NCBI RefSeq assembly: GCF_029784155.1
Contig: NC_073693.1
Coordinates: forward strand, 164,654,031 to 164,718,030
DNA length: 64,000 nt
Direction of reading: 5' to 3'
DNA from: Uranotaenia lowii
Taxonomy: Eukaryota; Arthropoda; Insecta; Diptera; Culicidae
Shown here: positions 1-10,619 of the stretch, piece after piece
Layout of the letters: each line of letters opens with the position of its first letter
Numbering within the stretch: the first letter of the stretch is position 1
Made by a program: the position numbers and the translations under genes
Notes under the pieces: model-generated
Seen by the model: only the letters and a program-made list of their open reading frames with translations
Told to the model about the DNA's origin: nothing
The model's database searches: none

Positions 1-10
1 CCCACTACCA

Positions 11-757
11 GTGAAGGTTCCATTAAGGCCGGATGAAATTCCCGAATACGACAACGCTATCAAACGATTGCAGAAGTTTTTTGTGGGCAAAAGAAATGAG
101 CGCATTGAAGTTGAACTTTTCAGATCAATGACGCAATCGCAGGATGAAGCTTTCAACCAATTCATCTTAAGACTCCGCTCGCAGGCAGCGTGCTGCGATT
201 TTTCCGATAAAGAGAAACGGGAGATTTTGCATCAGGTGACCATGGGCGCCAGTGACGAAAAGGTACGTGACAAAGGACTTGAGAACGTCATGGGCCTAGA
301 TGAGTTGATGAACTATGCGGTCAATCGGGAAATCTTGCATCGCCAAAAGACGAAACCAAAAATTGGAGAAGAGCTGGAAACTGTAGCTGCCGTTAGACAG
401 TCTCAGTGGAAGAGACTTCGAACAACTTCTTCGTTTAAAAGTAGGCCGTTTCAAAACAACGAGTGTGGTGATTGCGGCAGAACAAACCATGCTGCCGGAT
501 CCGATATTTGCAGTGCTAAAAAGGCAACATGCCGCAGATGTAGAGCACAAGGACATTTTGCTCGGAAGTGTCCAGGGATGTTTGGCCGAGAGCAAAGGAC
601 ATCGCGATATGGATTCCAACGTAGAACACAATTTCGCGACAGACGTCAGCAATCTAACACCCACCGGAATGAGATGGAAACAAACGCCTTGCAGGGAGCT
701 GGTAAATGGATTGAGGATTTACCAAGTCGCCCAAGTGTTAAGGAGGACAGTCTTAAG
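11..757 (+). pseudogene. Gypsy gag with two zinc knuckles (partial)
   Basis: This is a reading frame of about 249 codons entering from outside the window. The first half is a helical, charged capsid-like region. Around residues 150-190 there are two CCHC-type knuckles: one of the form C-x2-C...H...C (starting CGDCGRTNH) and a second canonical CRRCRAQGHFARKC. These knuckles bind the element's RNA during particle assembly. The frame reads into AAG at 755-757. The next bases GTGGAGTAAC bring a stop but also form a splice-donor-like site, and the frame resumes in phase at 861. The true start codon is not in the window. Confidence 0.85.
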
Positions 758-860
758 GTGGAGTAACCATTTATGATATTTTTCTTTCTTTTTAAACATT
801 ACATTTTAAATCGTTGAATAAATATTTGAATTAACAAGAACTCATGATTTATTTATTCAG
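758..860 (+). other. Intron-like interruption 1 in the Gypsy polyprotein
   Basis: These 103 AT-rich bases run from GTGGAG to TTATTCAG. They separate the end of gag (…SLK) from the start of the protease region (DDSNGSMVCK…) without a frame change. Length, base composition and end dinucleotides fit a dipteran spliceosomal intron. A chance insertion is the alternative. Confidence 0.45.
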
Positions 861-2323
861 GATGATTCAAACGGCTCAATGGTTTGCAAAATTGCTGACT
901 TCCCAGTCTTGTTTCTGAATGACTCGGGCGCCTCAATCAATACCGTCACAGAAAAGGTATGGCGACAGCTCCTTGAGCAGAAAACAAGCATTTATAAAAA
1001 GAGATTTCATTGTGAAAAACAGTTCACACCATATGCTTCCGAAAAACCATTGCGTGTTATAGCTACTTTCGAAGCGTGGATTTCTGTTGATCCCATGAAA
1101 CCTACCATCTTTTCTGAGTTTTTCTTCATCGAGGGGGTCAACAAATCGTTACTAAGCAAGTCTACTGCAGAAGATTTGAGAATTCTTAAAATCGGCCTTG
1201 ATGTGCAAACTATAGAAGAGACAGCCCAACCGTTTCCAAAATTTCATGGTATACAACTGAAACTCGTCATTGACAAATCTGTTCCCCCAAAAAAATTATC
1301 CTACCTGAGAATACCAGAGCCATTAAAAGACAAAGTCGATGAAAAAATCAACGAAATGCTTCGTACCGATATCATCGAGCCAGTAGAGGGTGCTCCAGAA
1401 TGGATTTCTCCAATGGTGGTCGTGCCGAAAGATCGGAATGATATACGTTTGTGCATAAACATGAAATACCCGAACCAGGCTATACAAGGGGAGCACTTTC
1501 CGCTTCCAATTATAGAAACTTTTTTGAACAGCCTGAGAGGAGCTACCGTGTTCTCTAGACTGGATATTTCGTCGGCATTCCATCATGTAGAACTGCACCC
1601 AGAATCTCGGAACGTCGCAACATTCATGATGAATAAAGGGCTGATGCGTTTCAAACGTCTTATGTTTGGCATCACCTGCGCGCCCGAGATGTTCCAGCGA
1701 ATAATGATGGAAATGCTTTAAAAACGAACACACACATATAGGATCTCAGTGAAACTACATGTTTCTTTGAAGAGATCTGAATTCTAATTAAGACTAAAGC
1801 GTACATCTTTCAAGGATATAATGGCTAGCATCTTACTAATGGCTAACACCACCAGCCCACAGAAAGAGTACTATGTATGCCGTGACCGAGACTCGATCTC
1901 ATGACCTCTGGCTTAGAAGACTTGAACGCTATCCTCTAGGCCACGGTCGGCGGCTTGCTTGGTGGTCATGTCTTGGTCATGTCAAAGGGGTCATAGTCTA
2001 TATCGACGACATAGTTGTTTCGGGAAAATCCCGTCATGAACACGACCAACGTCTTAACCAAGTCCTGAAAATTCTGGAGAAGAATAACGCCAAATTGAAC
2101 GAGAATAAATGCTGCTTTGCTGTACATGAGCTAGAGATTCTTGGCTTCAAAGTAAGCTCTCATGGTATCAGCCCTTCGGATGAGAAAATTGCAGCCATCA
2201 AAAACTTTTGACAACCCGAAACGAAAGAGGAAGTGAGAAGCTTTCTGGGGCTCGTAAATTTTGTGGCTCATTTTATCCCATGCCTCTCTACTCGGACGGA
2301 ACCTTTGAGAAAGTTTATAAGAG
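861..2323 (+). pseudogene. Gypsy protease and reverse transcriptase, interrupted
   Basis: The frame opens with an aspartic protease carrying the active-site motif NDSGAS (about 910-930). After it comes a Gypsy reverse transcriptase: the substrate-binding segment around APEWISPMVVVPK, the first catalytic aspartate in FSRLDISSAFHHV (near 1565), and MFGITCAPEMFQ just before a stop near 1720. The RT frame resumes near 1985 with the catalytic YIDD box (about 2001-2012), followed by the thumb-like KCCFAVHELEILGF region. About 260 bp of foreign DNA separates the two halves. An in-frame TGA near 2210 precedes the conserved ETKEEVRSFLGL segment. Both catalytic motifs are intact but are no longer in one frame. 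Confidence 0.88.
1722..1985 (-). repeat. tRNA-derived SINE-like insertion in the Gypsy RT
   Basis: On the minus strand, 1951-1880 reads like a decayed tRNA. It has an A-box TGGCCTAGAGG, an anticodon-arm-like CTTCTAA (TCT anticodon, tRNA-Arg-like) and a degenerate B-box around GATCGAGTCTC. The acceptor stem is imperfect. It sits exactly where the RT coding sequence is split. The exact ends and a target duplication were not resolved. Confidence 0.5.
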
Positions 2324-2384
2324 GTAATTTTCAAATAAAAAAAACGATAAATGGTTTGATTAATAATTACATATTTCATTTAAG
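2324..2384 (+). other. Intron-like interruption 2 in the Gypsy polyprotein
   Basis: These 61 bases begin GTAATTTT and end TTTCATTTAAG. Removing them joins …PLRKFIRG to DVSVFGPEQSEAF in perfect phase: G at 2323 plus GC at 2385 gives one glycine codon. This joint is what a Gypsy RT connection/RNase H region should look like. Sixty-one bases is the usual dipteran intron length. Confidence 0.6.
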
Positions 2385-4830
2385 GCGATGTATCGGTATT
2401 TGGTCCTGAACAAAGTGAGGCCTTCGAAGACTTGAAAAGGGAACTCTCAAGCAATGTAGGGAAGTTGGGATATTTTGATCCAAACGATTGTACCGAACTC
2501 TATGTCGACGCCTCACCAGTTGGATTAGGAGCGGTATTAATTCAGAAAGACAAAACCAATGTCCCCCGAATCATATGTTTCGCGTCCAAAGGGCTGACAC
2601 AAACTGAGCGCATTTACCCTCAAACTCAGCGCGAAGCCCTAGCGGTCGTCTGGGCTGGCGAAAAACTTTAAATCTACTTGTTTGGTTTATACTATATATA
2701 CCGACCACAAAACGTTAGAGTTTATCTTCGGTGGCAAACTTAAAGAAAATAAAAGAGCAATCAGACGGGCCGAAGGCTGGGCTTTGCGCTTTCAGCCCTA
2801 CGACTTCGAAATTAAACATATTCCAGGCAATGTTGCGGATCTTCGTTCAGAATGAATTTTTCTCCCCATCCTAGTCACCAATGAATTTACTCCTCAACAT
2901 GGAAACGCTGTTTTCTTTACAAACGACGCTTTTCAGCATCGAACGACGCATACCTAGTTTGTTTTTCTTCCCCTCTCTAGTGATCAGTTATTTTCTGAGT
3001 TACTATCGGTAACCATCAAACAATCATCATTCGCTCTTGATGAAAACATTGCGCGAAGACGGCGTCGTATCATCCGGCGCCTTCTCGACTCGCTGACGAT
3101 CATGCTTCACCACGAATGCTTCATGAAGCAAAATGATTCAATTCTAGGAACACAAGAGGTGCCCAAAAACTAAACCTAGACCAATATTGGCTTATTTTCC
3201 TCTCAAGTTGTGTCAATTGTATGGGTCTTAGTCGTTATCTCGGGAATTGTCCTTTTCCTTAAGGGTCTAAGTCTGGGCATGAATCAACAACATCTTCATC
3301 AACTCGCGCCGAATCAACTCGCTAACGAATTGATTCTGTTGCGAACTGAATGATTGCTGGAGTAAACAATGACTGAAAATCTGGAGGAAAAAATCAACAA
3401 AGAACCCTAGGCAACAGAAACAGAACGAAAAACCATGGTACATAGTTCACTAAGACGGCGTTCTTCTGTTGCAGGTTTTAATTCGTTCGTGGGTAAATGC
3501 TAAACAGCGTCGTTACTGTGGTTGCATCGGTAACGATTTGAAATTTTGAAGTAAACGAAGCGATTTTCAGTAACCCTGATTCCAGGCTTGGCGAATATTT
3601 CAGATGCTCTCTCGAGATTGTGTATCTAAACAGATCCTCCATTCGATGAAGGTTCGACTCACTTTCTATTTGCTATAGGAGAGGGCTTGACAGCTATAAC
3701 CTTGGAACAAATTAAGACCGAAACCGGAAATGATGAAACATCCATGGCAGTTATGGAAGCTATCAAAACGGGGGTTTGGCCACGAACATTAATACGCTAC
3801 GAAGCTTTTGCCAAAGAGCTCGGGATTCTCGAAGGCATTTTGGTGAGAGATGATCGGATAATAGTTCCGAAATCGCTAAGACCCCGGGCTCTGGCCATCG
3901 CCCATCGTGGTCACCCGGGAGTAGTTACCATGCGTCGATATCTTCGCGAAAAAGTATGGTGGCCTCTTATGGACCGTGACGTGCTGGAAAACATACAACA
4001 ATGTGCCGGTTGTGCTGCTGTGAGGTGCTGAGTTTGCCAAGTATTGTAAGGATAAGAACATACGGCTGGTTCGCACAATCCCTTATTGGCCGCAAATGAA
4101 TGGCCTGGTAGAGCGGCAAAACCAGGGGATCCTCCGGACGTTGCGGATTGCTAAAGCCACTAATATGGATTGGCGCAAGGCCATCTAGGACTACGTATAT
4201 ATGTATAACACATTCCCTCATTCCGTAACGGATAAAGCACAGGTAGACCGATAAAGGATTTATTGCCAGCCATTAGAACCGAAGTTGCACTGCGCCAAGA
4301 TGAAGGTGTTCGAGAGACCGATGCCATTGGAAAGCTGAAAGGAAAAGTATACGCGGATCAGAGACGAAATGCTGAGGCATCCGACATTAAAGAAGGAGAC
4401 TTCGTGATGCTTAGAAATAATGAAACAGGAAAATTGGAACCAAAATTTCGACTTGAGAAATTTCAAGTGAAGAAAATTTCTGGACAAGACGCCATCGTGA
4501 CTAATGAGGAAGGAGTTATTTTGCGTCGCTGCGTAACACATTTAAAAAAAAATGGCCTTCCGTTAGAGCTCCAGAACCTGCAGAATTTACTTGTGACTCT
4601 TCTGCAACGGAAAACGACTCTTCCACAGAACCTACCAGAGATTCCCTTGTCCAACCAACACATCACGATGATGACCATCACCTTCAAGACCAGAGTGCTC
4701 CCAGCCACCCGCTGGGATCAGCGATTAAAAGAAAGACCGAATCTACTCAACAGCCATCGATGAAACGTCCTGCTCGAGAGAGGAAAATTCCGCACCGTTA
4801 CGTACAACTGTTAGAAGACTTTTGATTAAA
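2385..4830 (+). pseudogene. Gypsy RNase H and integrase, broken
   Basis: RNase H begins near 2430 (LYVDASPVGLGAVLIQKD, with the first catalytic aspartate) and degenerates by frameshift after 2670, where YTDHKTLEF-like remains can still be followed. After the MITE at 2824-3578 the frame continues (ANISDALSRLC…) to an HHCC zinc-binding domain near 3890-4015 (HRGHPG…QQCAGC). The integrase core is mostly deleted. Only its end, with NGLVERQNQG that includes the catalytic glutamate, remains at 4095-4125. The C-terminal domain with a DFVMLRN-type motif runs to about 4763, and residual coding runs to about 4825. The missing first two catalytic aspartates make it inactive. Confidence 0.85.
2824..3578. 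mobile_element. 755-bp MITE-like insertion in the Gypsy RNase H/integrase
   Basis: The insertion begins CAGGCAATG and ends ACCCTG (reverse complement CAGGGTTACTG). This gives short inverted ends starting CAGG. The four bases ATTC flank it on both sides (2820-2823, 3579-3582). Removing it restores the Gypsy frame HIPG-LANISDALSRLC. No coding frame was recognised inside. Confidence 0.6.
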
Positions 4831-4882
4831 TTTCTTAATTTTTTTTTTCTCTTAATTTTTCTCTGGTTACTTTGTTTATAAA

Positions 4883-5059
4883 GACGAGGGAAGAGATGTA
4901 GGATACGTTCGATTAGTAAAGCATTCAAGTATGGGTGAAATCATAAATAGGTTCGATTAGTTTAAAGCTTTGTAATTCTGGCAGTAACGAACGAACCACC
5001 GAGAGAGGAGGTTAATAAAGTGGTGTCAACCGAAGGTGTTGCCGACTCAGAATTCTACA
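4883..5059 (+). repeat. Gypsy polypurine tract and 3' LTR
   Basis: A purine run (about 4884-4896, GAGGGAAGAGA) is followed directly by TGTAGGATAC. The matching end TTCTACA lies at 5059, giving a 163-bp LTR bounded by TGTAG/CTACA. An AATAAA signal lies near 5013, inside the LTR. The partner LTR is outside the window, so the ends are inferred from the purine tract and the inverted terminal bases only. Confidence 0.6.
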
Positions 5060-5689
5060 CAAGCTAGCCCCCTAAACTTGTGTTAAAATTCCAACGCCCT
5101 TTTTGAACCATTTTGTTTTTTGGCTGGGACACCAGATGTCTCAAAACACACCAAAAAGAACTGTCAAAACAAAACTGAGAAAAAAATAATAAAATTCAAA
5201 TCAGTTTTAAACAGCTCGTATGAGCTACTTGGCGTGTTGATAGAAAATCACTGTTTGAGCTTCGTAAATCATTCGTCACATTGCATAAAAAATGTACTTA
5301 TGATAAAATTTACCCGCTATTTTCTTCAAGCTTGCACGAAGTACTAAATTTTTAACAATGAGGTTCAAATGTGAAACGTGTATGGAACCTGCTTTGAGAT
5401 GCCTATAGAATCAGTACTGCTGGGTGAGAATGATCGTCAGATTCTTATTTGACTGGAGATGCTTCCTCTGACATCGATAACCATTCAAGAAGTGCGTAAG
5501 CTTGATCCAAAAGTTGTCAGTTATTCTCTGCCGCAATAGTACTAAAATAATAAAGTAAAATTTGGCCAAGTTAATAGAAACTCCAATTGCATTTTTCGAG
5601 CAATAAGTTTAAGCCGTTCGTTTTTCTGAGATATTGCTGAGCGCTTTAAAAGTTGATTTGTAACTTTTTAGCGGCGCAGCAGATGGCAG
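5060..5689. other. Unassigned AT-rich interval
   Basis: There is no convincing coding frame, RNA gene or terminal repeat here. Short frames are interrupted and show no recognisable domain. Confidence 0.5.
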
Positions 5690-5805
5690 ATTTCACCTTT
5701 TCAGATACCTTCACATTTTCACATGAACGTTCATTTCCTGTTCTTATCGTTGTCATTGGCTGTTTTGTGATACAGTTTTTTATTATGCAGGCATGGGCAT
5801 TAACT
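5690..5805. repeat. End fragment of the CCCGCATAC TIR family
   Basis: The stretch around CATGAACGTTCAT and the following AGTTTTTTATTATGCAGG parallels the reverse complement of the ends at 19308-19500 and 31621-31810. It also parallels 30137-30303. It is a diverged terminal fragment lying directly upstream of the Copia tail. Confidence 0.5.
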
Positions 5806-5952
5806 ATTTATTTCTACGTTCGTGAGCAACTCGAGAGGAAGGAACATCATCCAGATCGACCACATACCGACGTCGATGAAGCTGGCGGACATTTTGACTA
5901 AGGGTCTACCTGCACCAGCGCTTAGAATGCTATACGGGGCAGCCTTGAAATA
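5806..5952 (+). pseudogene. Copia-type RNase H C-terminal fragment
   Basis: A frame reading FYVREQLERKE is followed, after a one-base frameshift, by IPTSMKLADILTKGLP and a stop TAA near 5952. The pattern V-R-E…H-x-P-T…ADILTK-x-L-P is the usual end of Ty1/copia polyproteins. Everything upstream of RNase H is missing. Flanking DNA at 5953-6058, and possibly 18812 onward on the far side of the BEL insertion, may be its LTR, but no partner copy is in the window. Confidence 0.7.
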
Positions 5953-6058
5953 ACAGATTGCTACTCAGAGAATACCACGTTATTTTTGAAACCGTCTTCG
6001 AAGTAGTTTTTATTCCAACCGCGAGTGTTCCCCTCCACCATATCACTTCAAACCATAC

Positions 6059-6252
6059 TGTATATTCTGTTCGGATCAAATGGACTGTATTATCGTTCAA
6101 AAATAAAAACGCGTCTGTTACGTTTAACAGTCAAAGAACAAGTGATTTATTGGGAGAAAAAATACAATGGTATTGGTATGAAAAGCAAAAAACTATAGCA
6201 AAAATACTTGGTATAAATTTCTCTCTATCGGGAAGGGTTGCCGGAACTAACA
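6059..6252 (-). repeat. BEL 3' LTR
   Basis: 194 bp, bounded by TG…CA on either reading. It pairs with 17434-18806 and is flanked on the outside by CATAC (6054-6058). This copy has C and A at the two positions where the partner has T and G. Confidence 0.92.
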
Positions 6253-6306
6253 TCCTCCCCGGCGTTGAAATGGACGATTTCAAAATGCAGGATGACACCA
6301 TTCCTC

Positions 6307-9300
6307 CTAGGTGTCCAGCGGCAGTAGACAGATATTCTTAACAGCTCTCGTAGTAGTTTTTCCATTGGGCAGCTGAAGGCTAACCACACGAGTGTGGCCA
6401 TCCTTACCAGGAATCAACTCTTTGATGCGGGCCATAACCCACTGTAGAGGTGGAAGGTTTTCGTCGACCAGCAGCACCAGAGATCCTTCTTTAAACGTTG
6501 TATGTTTGAAGTCTTTTTGACGCTGTTGTAGCTCATGTAGATAGTGGGTCATCCAGATTTTCCAGAATTTCTGTTTGAGATCTTGCAAGAATTGCCAGCG
6601 AAAGAGCCTGTTCGCTGGGATATCGTGGTACGACGGTTCGACGATCGCTTGGAATTCCCTTCCTATCAGGAAGTGCGCTGGCGTTATCGCACGGATATCA
6701 TTTGGGTCGTCAGACAGAGGGCATAGAGGACGAGAATTCAAAATTGACTCTATCTGGGTGAGTACCGTTGAGAATTGTTCGTACGACAGGCAATGTTCGG
6801 CGAGTATCAACTTGAGATGCGTTTTAACTGACTTTACGCCAGCCTCCCATATACCACCAAAATGGGGACTGTGCGGCGGTATGAAGCTCCATTGAATCCC
6901 TCGTTGTGTGGTGAAATCGTTGATTGTACGTTGATGTTGCTCCTCTAGGAACAATGCAGCCAAACGTCGTAGTTCGTTGTTCGCACCCTCGAAATTTGTA
7001 GCATTGTCAGAGTAAATTCTTTCTACTAAGCCTCGGCGACTGACAAATCGGTGCAAAGAACCAAGGAACGCTTCAGAGGTCAGGTCGGACACTAATTCAA
7101 GGTGGATGCATCGGGTAGCCATACATACGTACACACAGATGTAGCCTTTCGTTGTCTGAGGGCTTCTCAACTTGGTAGTAGCACGAACCTTGAACGGTCC
7201 AGCGAAATCGAGGCCAGTATTCGTAAATACTGGTGCTGGTTGGACACGGTAATCTGGCAAGTCTCCCATAAACTGTGTGGATCTTTTCGGTTTCAAGCGG
7301 CAACATGGTACACAATCATGTACGATCTTGCGTATAAGATTCTTTGCCTTGAGGGGCCAGTAGCGCTGCCTGACGATGGCTAAGAGACTTCGTTGTCCAA
7401 CGTGGAGGTTCGTAAGATGCAGATGCCGTATCAGTGTTATTGTCAGTGGGTGCTTATCTGGCAGAAGTGCTTGGTGTTTATATTCGTAGGGTACTTGTGC
7501 GTTCTTCAGACGACCACCAACGCGAAGAATACCATCATGTGAATCAATGAACGGACTAAGATTGAGGAGCGGGGATTTTACTAATCTGTCGGTTGTTATT
7601 AACTTGATTTCTGTTTCAAACATTTCAGCTTGGAAAAGTCTCAAAATAAGCGTTGATGCTCGTTTCATTTCGTCAGCTTGCAATAGACCCTTGGTTAGCG
7701 TTTTCTTTCCATTGCGGATGTAATCACAAAAACGCACGACGTAAGCCATAGCCCGATGAATAACTGGGAAACGGCTGATTTTATTAAATAGTGGCAACCG
7801 AGTGTTTGGTAGCGTCGTCAGGAAAATGTTACCTTTTAATTCAGGCAAATCTTCGTCTTTTATCGTAAGCGGTTGTTCAATGTCTGGTTCAGTTGATTGA
7901 AGACTCGGTGGCCCGTTCCACCAGAGTGTGTGGGCAGCAAGATCTTTCGGTTGAACACCACGAGACAGGCAATCTGCAGGGTTCGAAATCGAGGGTATGT
8001 ATTTCCAGACGAATTGATCGCCAATAATCTGAATGTCTCGTACTCGGTTACTAACAAATAGAGCAAGAGTTTCAGGTGGTTTTCGGATCCAACACAGAAC
8101 TATTTGGGAGTCGCTCCACAATATAATACTTCGGACTTGAATTTCGATCGAGGTCAATAGTTTAGCCGTCAGTCGAGTTAGCAGTTGAGCTGCCATCAGT
8201 TCGGCACGTGGTGTCGTAATTTGCTTCTGATTGCCAGTCTTGCGGGGTAGAATTCGTGCTTTGCTACATATCAGCTTCATTTCGGCTACTCCATCGTGAC
8301 GTATCAAACGAGAGTAGAGACAGGCGCCATACGCCAAATCCGATGCGTCCGCAAATCCGTGGAGCTCGATAACCGCTGTTTGTTCACCGAGAATCCATCT
8401 GGGGATTCTAACACCATTCAAACAATTCAGTTGGTTGTAGTAGTCGCGCCACAATTGCCCAATTTGTTCCGGAACCTGTTGGTCCCAGTCAAGATTCAGA
8501 TTCCAGAGCTCCCTCAGGATCAGCTTAGCTGCAGTAACCGCCGGGCCCACGAAGCCCAACGGGTCGAAGATTTTTGCTATTTGGCTCAGGATTTCTCTTT
8601 TCGTTATTGCAGGTTCGGTTAACTTGGACAGGACGAACGTGAAATGGTCTTCAACGGGGTTCCAAGCTACACCAAGCGTTTTCATAATGACGTTGATGCT
8701 TGGATCTTCAATTTCGATGCCACTTTCACCTTGCTCCTCAGGAACATCCGCCAGAAGTTCGATACAATTTGAAGCAAATTTGTGCACACTGAAACAACCT
8801 CTCTTGAGTAGTTTGACGACTTGGTTCTTCAACTGGATAGTTTCTTCCAACGTGTTTGCTCCCGTTAGAATATCGTCCATATAGCATGCTCTCTGCACAA
8901 TCTTTGCAGCTAATGGATAGCTTTCTTGTTCATCAATGGCTAGTTGACGCAGTGACATGGTAGCAAGAAATGGGGATGATGCTAGACCATATGTTACTGT
9001 CAGTAGATCGAAGGTCTTCAAAGGTTGGCTCTTATCCTCTCGCCAGAGGATTCTCTGATAGGAAACGTCATCTTTATGCAAGGCAACTTGCCGATACATT
9101 TTAGGAATATCAGCGGTGAATGCAAATCTGTGCGATCGAAAGTTCAACAGGATAGCGATCAAGTCATTTTGCACAATCGGTCCTATCATCTGCGTTTGGT
9201 TAATCGAGACCCCAGAGTCCGAAGTAGCAGATCCATCGAACACTACGCGAAGCTTAGTTGTCGTGCTGGATGGCTTCAAAACGTAGTGGTGCGGTAAGTA

Positions 9301-9972
9301 GAAACTTGGAGTCTGATCTGCGTCGGCTGTTCGATTCTCCCTCATATGCCCAAGTGATTCATACTCCTTCAAAAAGTCGCTGTATTGCTTCTTCAATTCT
9401 GGTGCTTGATCGAGACGTTTCTCTAGAGCCAAGAATCTTCTCTCAGCCATGCGTTTTGAGTTGCCCAGTCTATTTTTGTCGTCATTGAAAGGGAGCCGAA
9501 CAATAAATCGTCCCTCAGAGTCACGTCGGTGTGTTTCCTCAAAATGTCGCAAGCAATCTTGTTCTGTGGTCGAAGGAGGGAAATTATCGTTTTCAAATGA
9601 CTCAATTTCCCAAAAACGGTTTACCAATCGGTCTAGATTTTCTTCGGTAACGGTGGTACAAAACGAGTGGACGACAGTTTTTGCTTCAATGGGAACGGAA
9701 CCGCTTAAAATCCAGCCAAATTGAGTCTCTTGGAGTACAGCGGAACAACGAGGAATATGCATCCGACCAGACTTCAGCATGTCGAAAAATACCTCCGCTC
9801 CAAACAACATGTTGATTTTACCAGGTACATCAAACTCAGGGTCCGCAAGTTGGAGGTCGTTTGGCAAACTCAAAGCAGCAGTTTCAATTTTCGTCAACGG
9901 AAGATTGCCAGTAATTTTGGGTATCACAAGCAGCTCAAGACAAACAGAATAGTTGGCGATACGAGATTCCAC
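6307..9972 (-). CDS. BEL/Pao pol: protease remnant, RT, RNase H, integrase
   Basis: This is an uninterrupted frame of about 1221 codons ending with TAA/TAG near 6307. In order it holds a truncated retropepsin C-terminal part (IPKITGNLP…GAEVFF); an RT with DIPKMYRQV and the catalytic box CYMDDIL (about residues 360-370); an RNase H with FADASDLAYGACL, LWSDSQIV and NPADCLSRG; and an integrase with an HHCC zinc domain (HLTNLHVGQ…CVPCCR) and the D-D-E residues in GLDFAGP, YSDNATNFEGA and WEAGVKSVK. Its C-terminal end carries DUF5641-like …LLVDENLPPLQW. The upstream start is ambiguous because the catalytic D-S/T-G of the protease is absent and the frame simply meets gag at about 9970. The enzyme domains look intact, which suggests recent activity. 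Confidence 0.92.
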   Translation of the reverse strand: MESRIANYSVCLELLVIPKITGNLPLTKIETAALSLPNDLQLADPEFDVPGKINMLFGAEVFFDMLKSGRMHIPRCSAVLQETQFGWILSGSVPIEAKTVVHSFCTTVTEENLDRLVNRFWEIESFENDNFPPSTTEQDCLRHFEETHRRDSEGRFIVRLPFNDDKNRLGNSKRMAERRFLALEKRLDQAPELKKQYSDFLKEYESLGHMRENRTADADQTPSFYLPHHYVLKPSSTTTKLRVVFDGSATSDSGVSINQTQMIGPIVQNDLIAILLNFRSHRFAFTADIPKMYRQVALHKDDVSYQRILWREDKSQPLKTFDLLTVTYGLASSPFLATMSLRQLAIDEQESYPLAAKIVQRACYMDDILTGANTLEETIQLKNQVVKLLKRGCFSVHKFASNCIELLADVPEEQGESGIEIEDPSINVIMKTLGVAWNPVEDHFTFVLSKLTEPAITKREILSQIAKIFDPLGFVGPAVTAAKLILRELWNLNLDWDQQVPEQIGQLWRDYYNQLNCLNGVRIPRWILGEQTAVIELHGFADASDLAYGACLYSRLIRHDGVAEMKLICSKARILPRKTGNQKQITTPRAELMAAQLLTRLTAKLLTSIEIQVRSIILWSDSQIVLCWIRKPPETLALFVSNRVRDIQIIGDQFVWKYIPSISNPADCLSRGVQPKDLAAHTLWWNGPPSLQSTEPDIEQPLTIKDEDLPELKGNIFLTTLPNTRLPLFNKISRFPVIHRAMAYVVRFCDYIRNGKKTLTKGLLQADEMKRASTLILRLFQAEMFETEIKLITTDRLVKSPLLNLSPFIDSHDGILRVGGRLKNAQVPYEYKHQALLPDKHPLTITLIRHLHLTNLHVGQRSLLAIVRQRYWPLKAKNLIRKIVHDCVPCCRLKPKRSTQFMGDLPDYRVQPAPVFTNTGLDFAGPFKVRATTKLRSPQTTKGYICVYVCMATRCIHLELVSDLTSEAFLGSLHRFVSRRGLVERIYSDNATNFEGANNELRRLAALFLEEQHQRTINDFTTQRGIQWSFIPPHSPHFGGIWEAGVKSVKTHLKLILAEHCLSYEQFSTVLTQIESILNSRPLCPLSDDPNDIRAITPAHFLIGREFQAIVEPSYHDIPANRLFRWQFLQDLKQKFWKIWMTHYLHELQQRQKDFKHTTFKEGSLVLLVDENLPPLQWVMARIKELIPGKDGHTRVVSLQLPNGKTTTRAVKNICLLPLDT

Positions 9973-10604
9973 CTTTGTATGGACTTTGGAACGTACGAAC
10001 GAAACGAAAGGAGAATCTGCCTGTCAAAATCTCTCGGTTGGACGCAAAAATTGGAGCGGTTCGTTTCATCGTTGTCATCCCTCGACGGTTGTTCGGGTTT
10101 CGATTCTTCCAATTTCGTAGACGATGTTTCACCAACAGGCTTGCTGGGCTTCTTGGAACCATCATCAGGATGCAGGAAAGTATGATGACGTTTCTTGCAT
10201 TTCTTGCACGTACTATGGGAGGAGCAATCTGGCGATCTGTGACCTTGCAGCAAACAATTAAAACAAAGGCCACTGCGGCGGAGGGTAACGTATTTATCAG
10301 ACAAACTAGCACTTTTAAAATCATCACACTCCCAAAGTTTGTGACTCTTCGGACATTGAGGACATTTGTTGTGAGTTGCAACCAGCACACTTGCCTTTAC
10401 TTTCGTTTCTTGGAAATCTCTTGTAGGTCTTGAATTCTTGATAACGGGTTTCATTGGAAGTCGAATCTTTTCTAATACTCGGCATCGTTCACGAAGGAAT
10501 TCAATGGTGTCGTCATAATCTGGCAACTCTCCAGCAGTTTGAGCTAATTCCCACGCCTTTCTGGTTTCTGGGTCAAGTTTTGAAGCAATGCGATTGATGA
10601 GCAT
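9924..10604 (-). pseudogene. BEL gag C-terminal part with zinc knuckles
   Basis: The frame opens close to a break in the element (about 10610) with the BEL-typical INRIASKLDPETRKAWE. It continues through a cysteine-rich region: CPQCPKSHKLWEC, a CCHC knuckle CFNCLLQGHRSPDC, and a second CKKCKKRHHTFLH. These bind RNA in the gag particle. It overlaps the beginning of pol in another frame by about 50 bp. This suggests that an internal deletion removed the beginning of the protease. The N-terminal part of the same gag is 5.8 kb away at 16379-16834. Confidence 0.85.
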
Positions 10605-10619
10605 GCATTCGCCTACACG

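Larger units (their letters stand above)
1..5059 (+). mobile_element. Decayed Gypsy-type LTR retrotransposon, 5' end outside the window
   Basis: The order gag, protease, reverse transcriptase, RNase H, integrase, polypurine tract, 3' LTR on the plus strand is that of a Metaviridae (Gypsy) element. The 5' LTR and the start of gag lie before base 1. The reading frame is broken by intron-like sequences (758-860, 2324-2384), a SINE-like insertion (about 1722-1985), an in-frame TGA near 2210, frameshifts near 2660-2720, a MITE (2824-3578), an in-frame TAA near 3630 and a deletion inside integrase near 4031. It cannot move on its own. The host insertion date cannot be judged, because only one LTR is present. 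Confidence 0.9.

Noticed and set aside
1880..1951. Functional tRNA-Arg gene
   Set aside because: The acceptor stem pairs poorly and the B-box is degenerate. It sits inside a broken retrotransposon, so a SINE remnant is the better reading.
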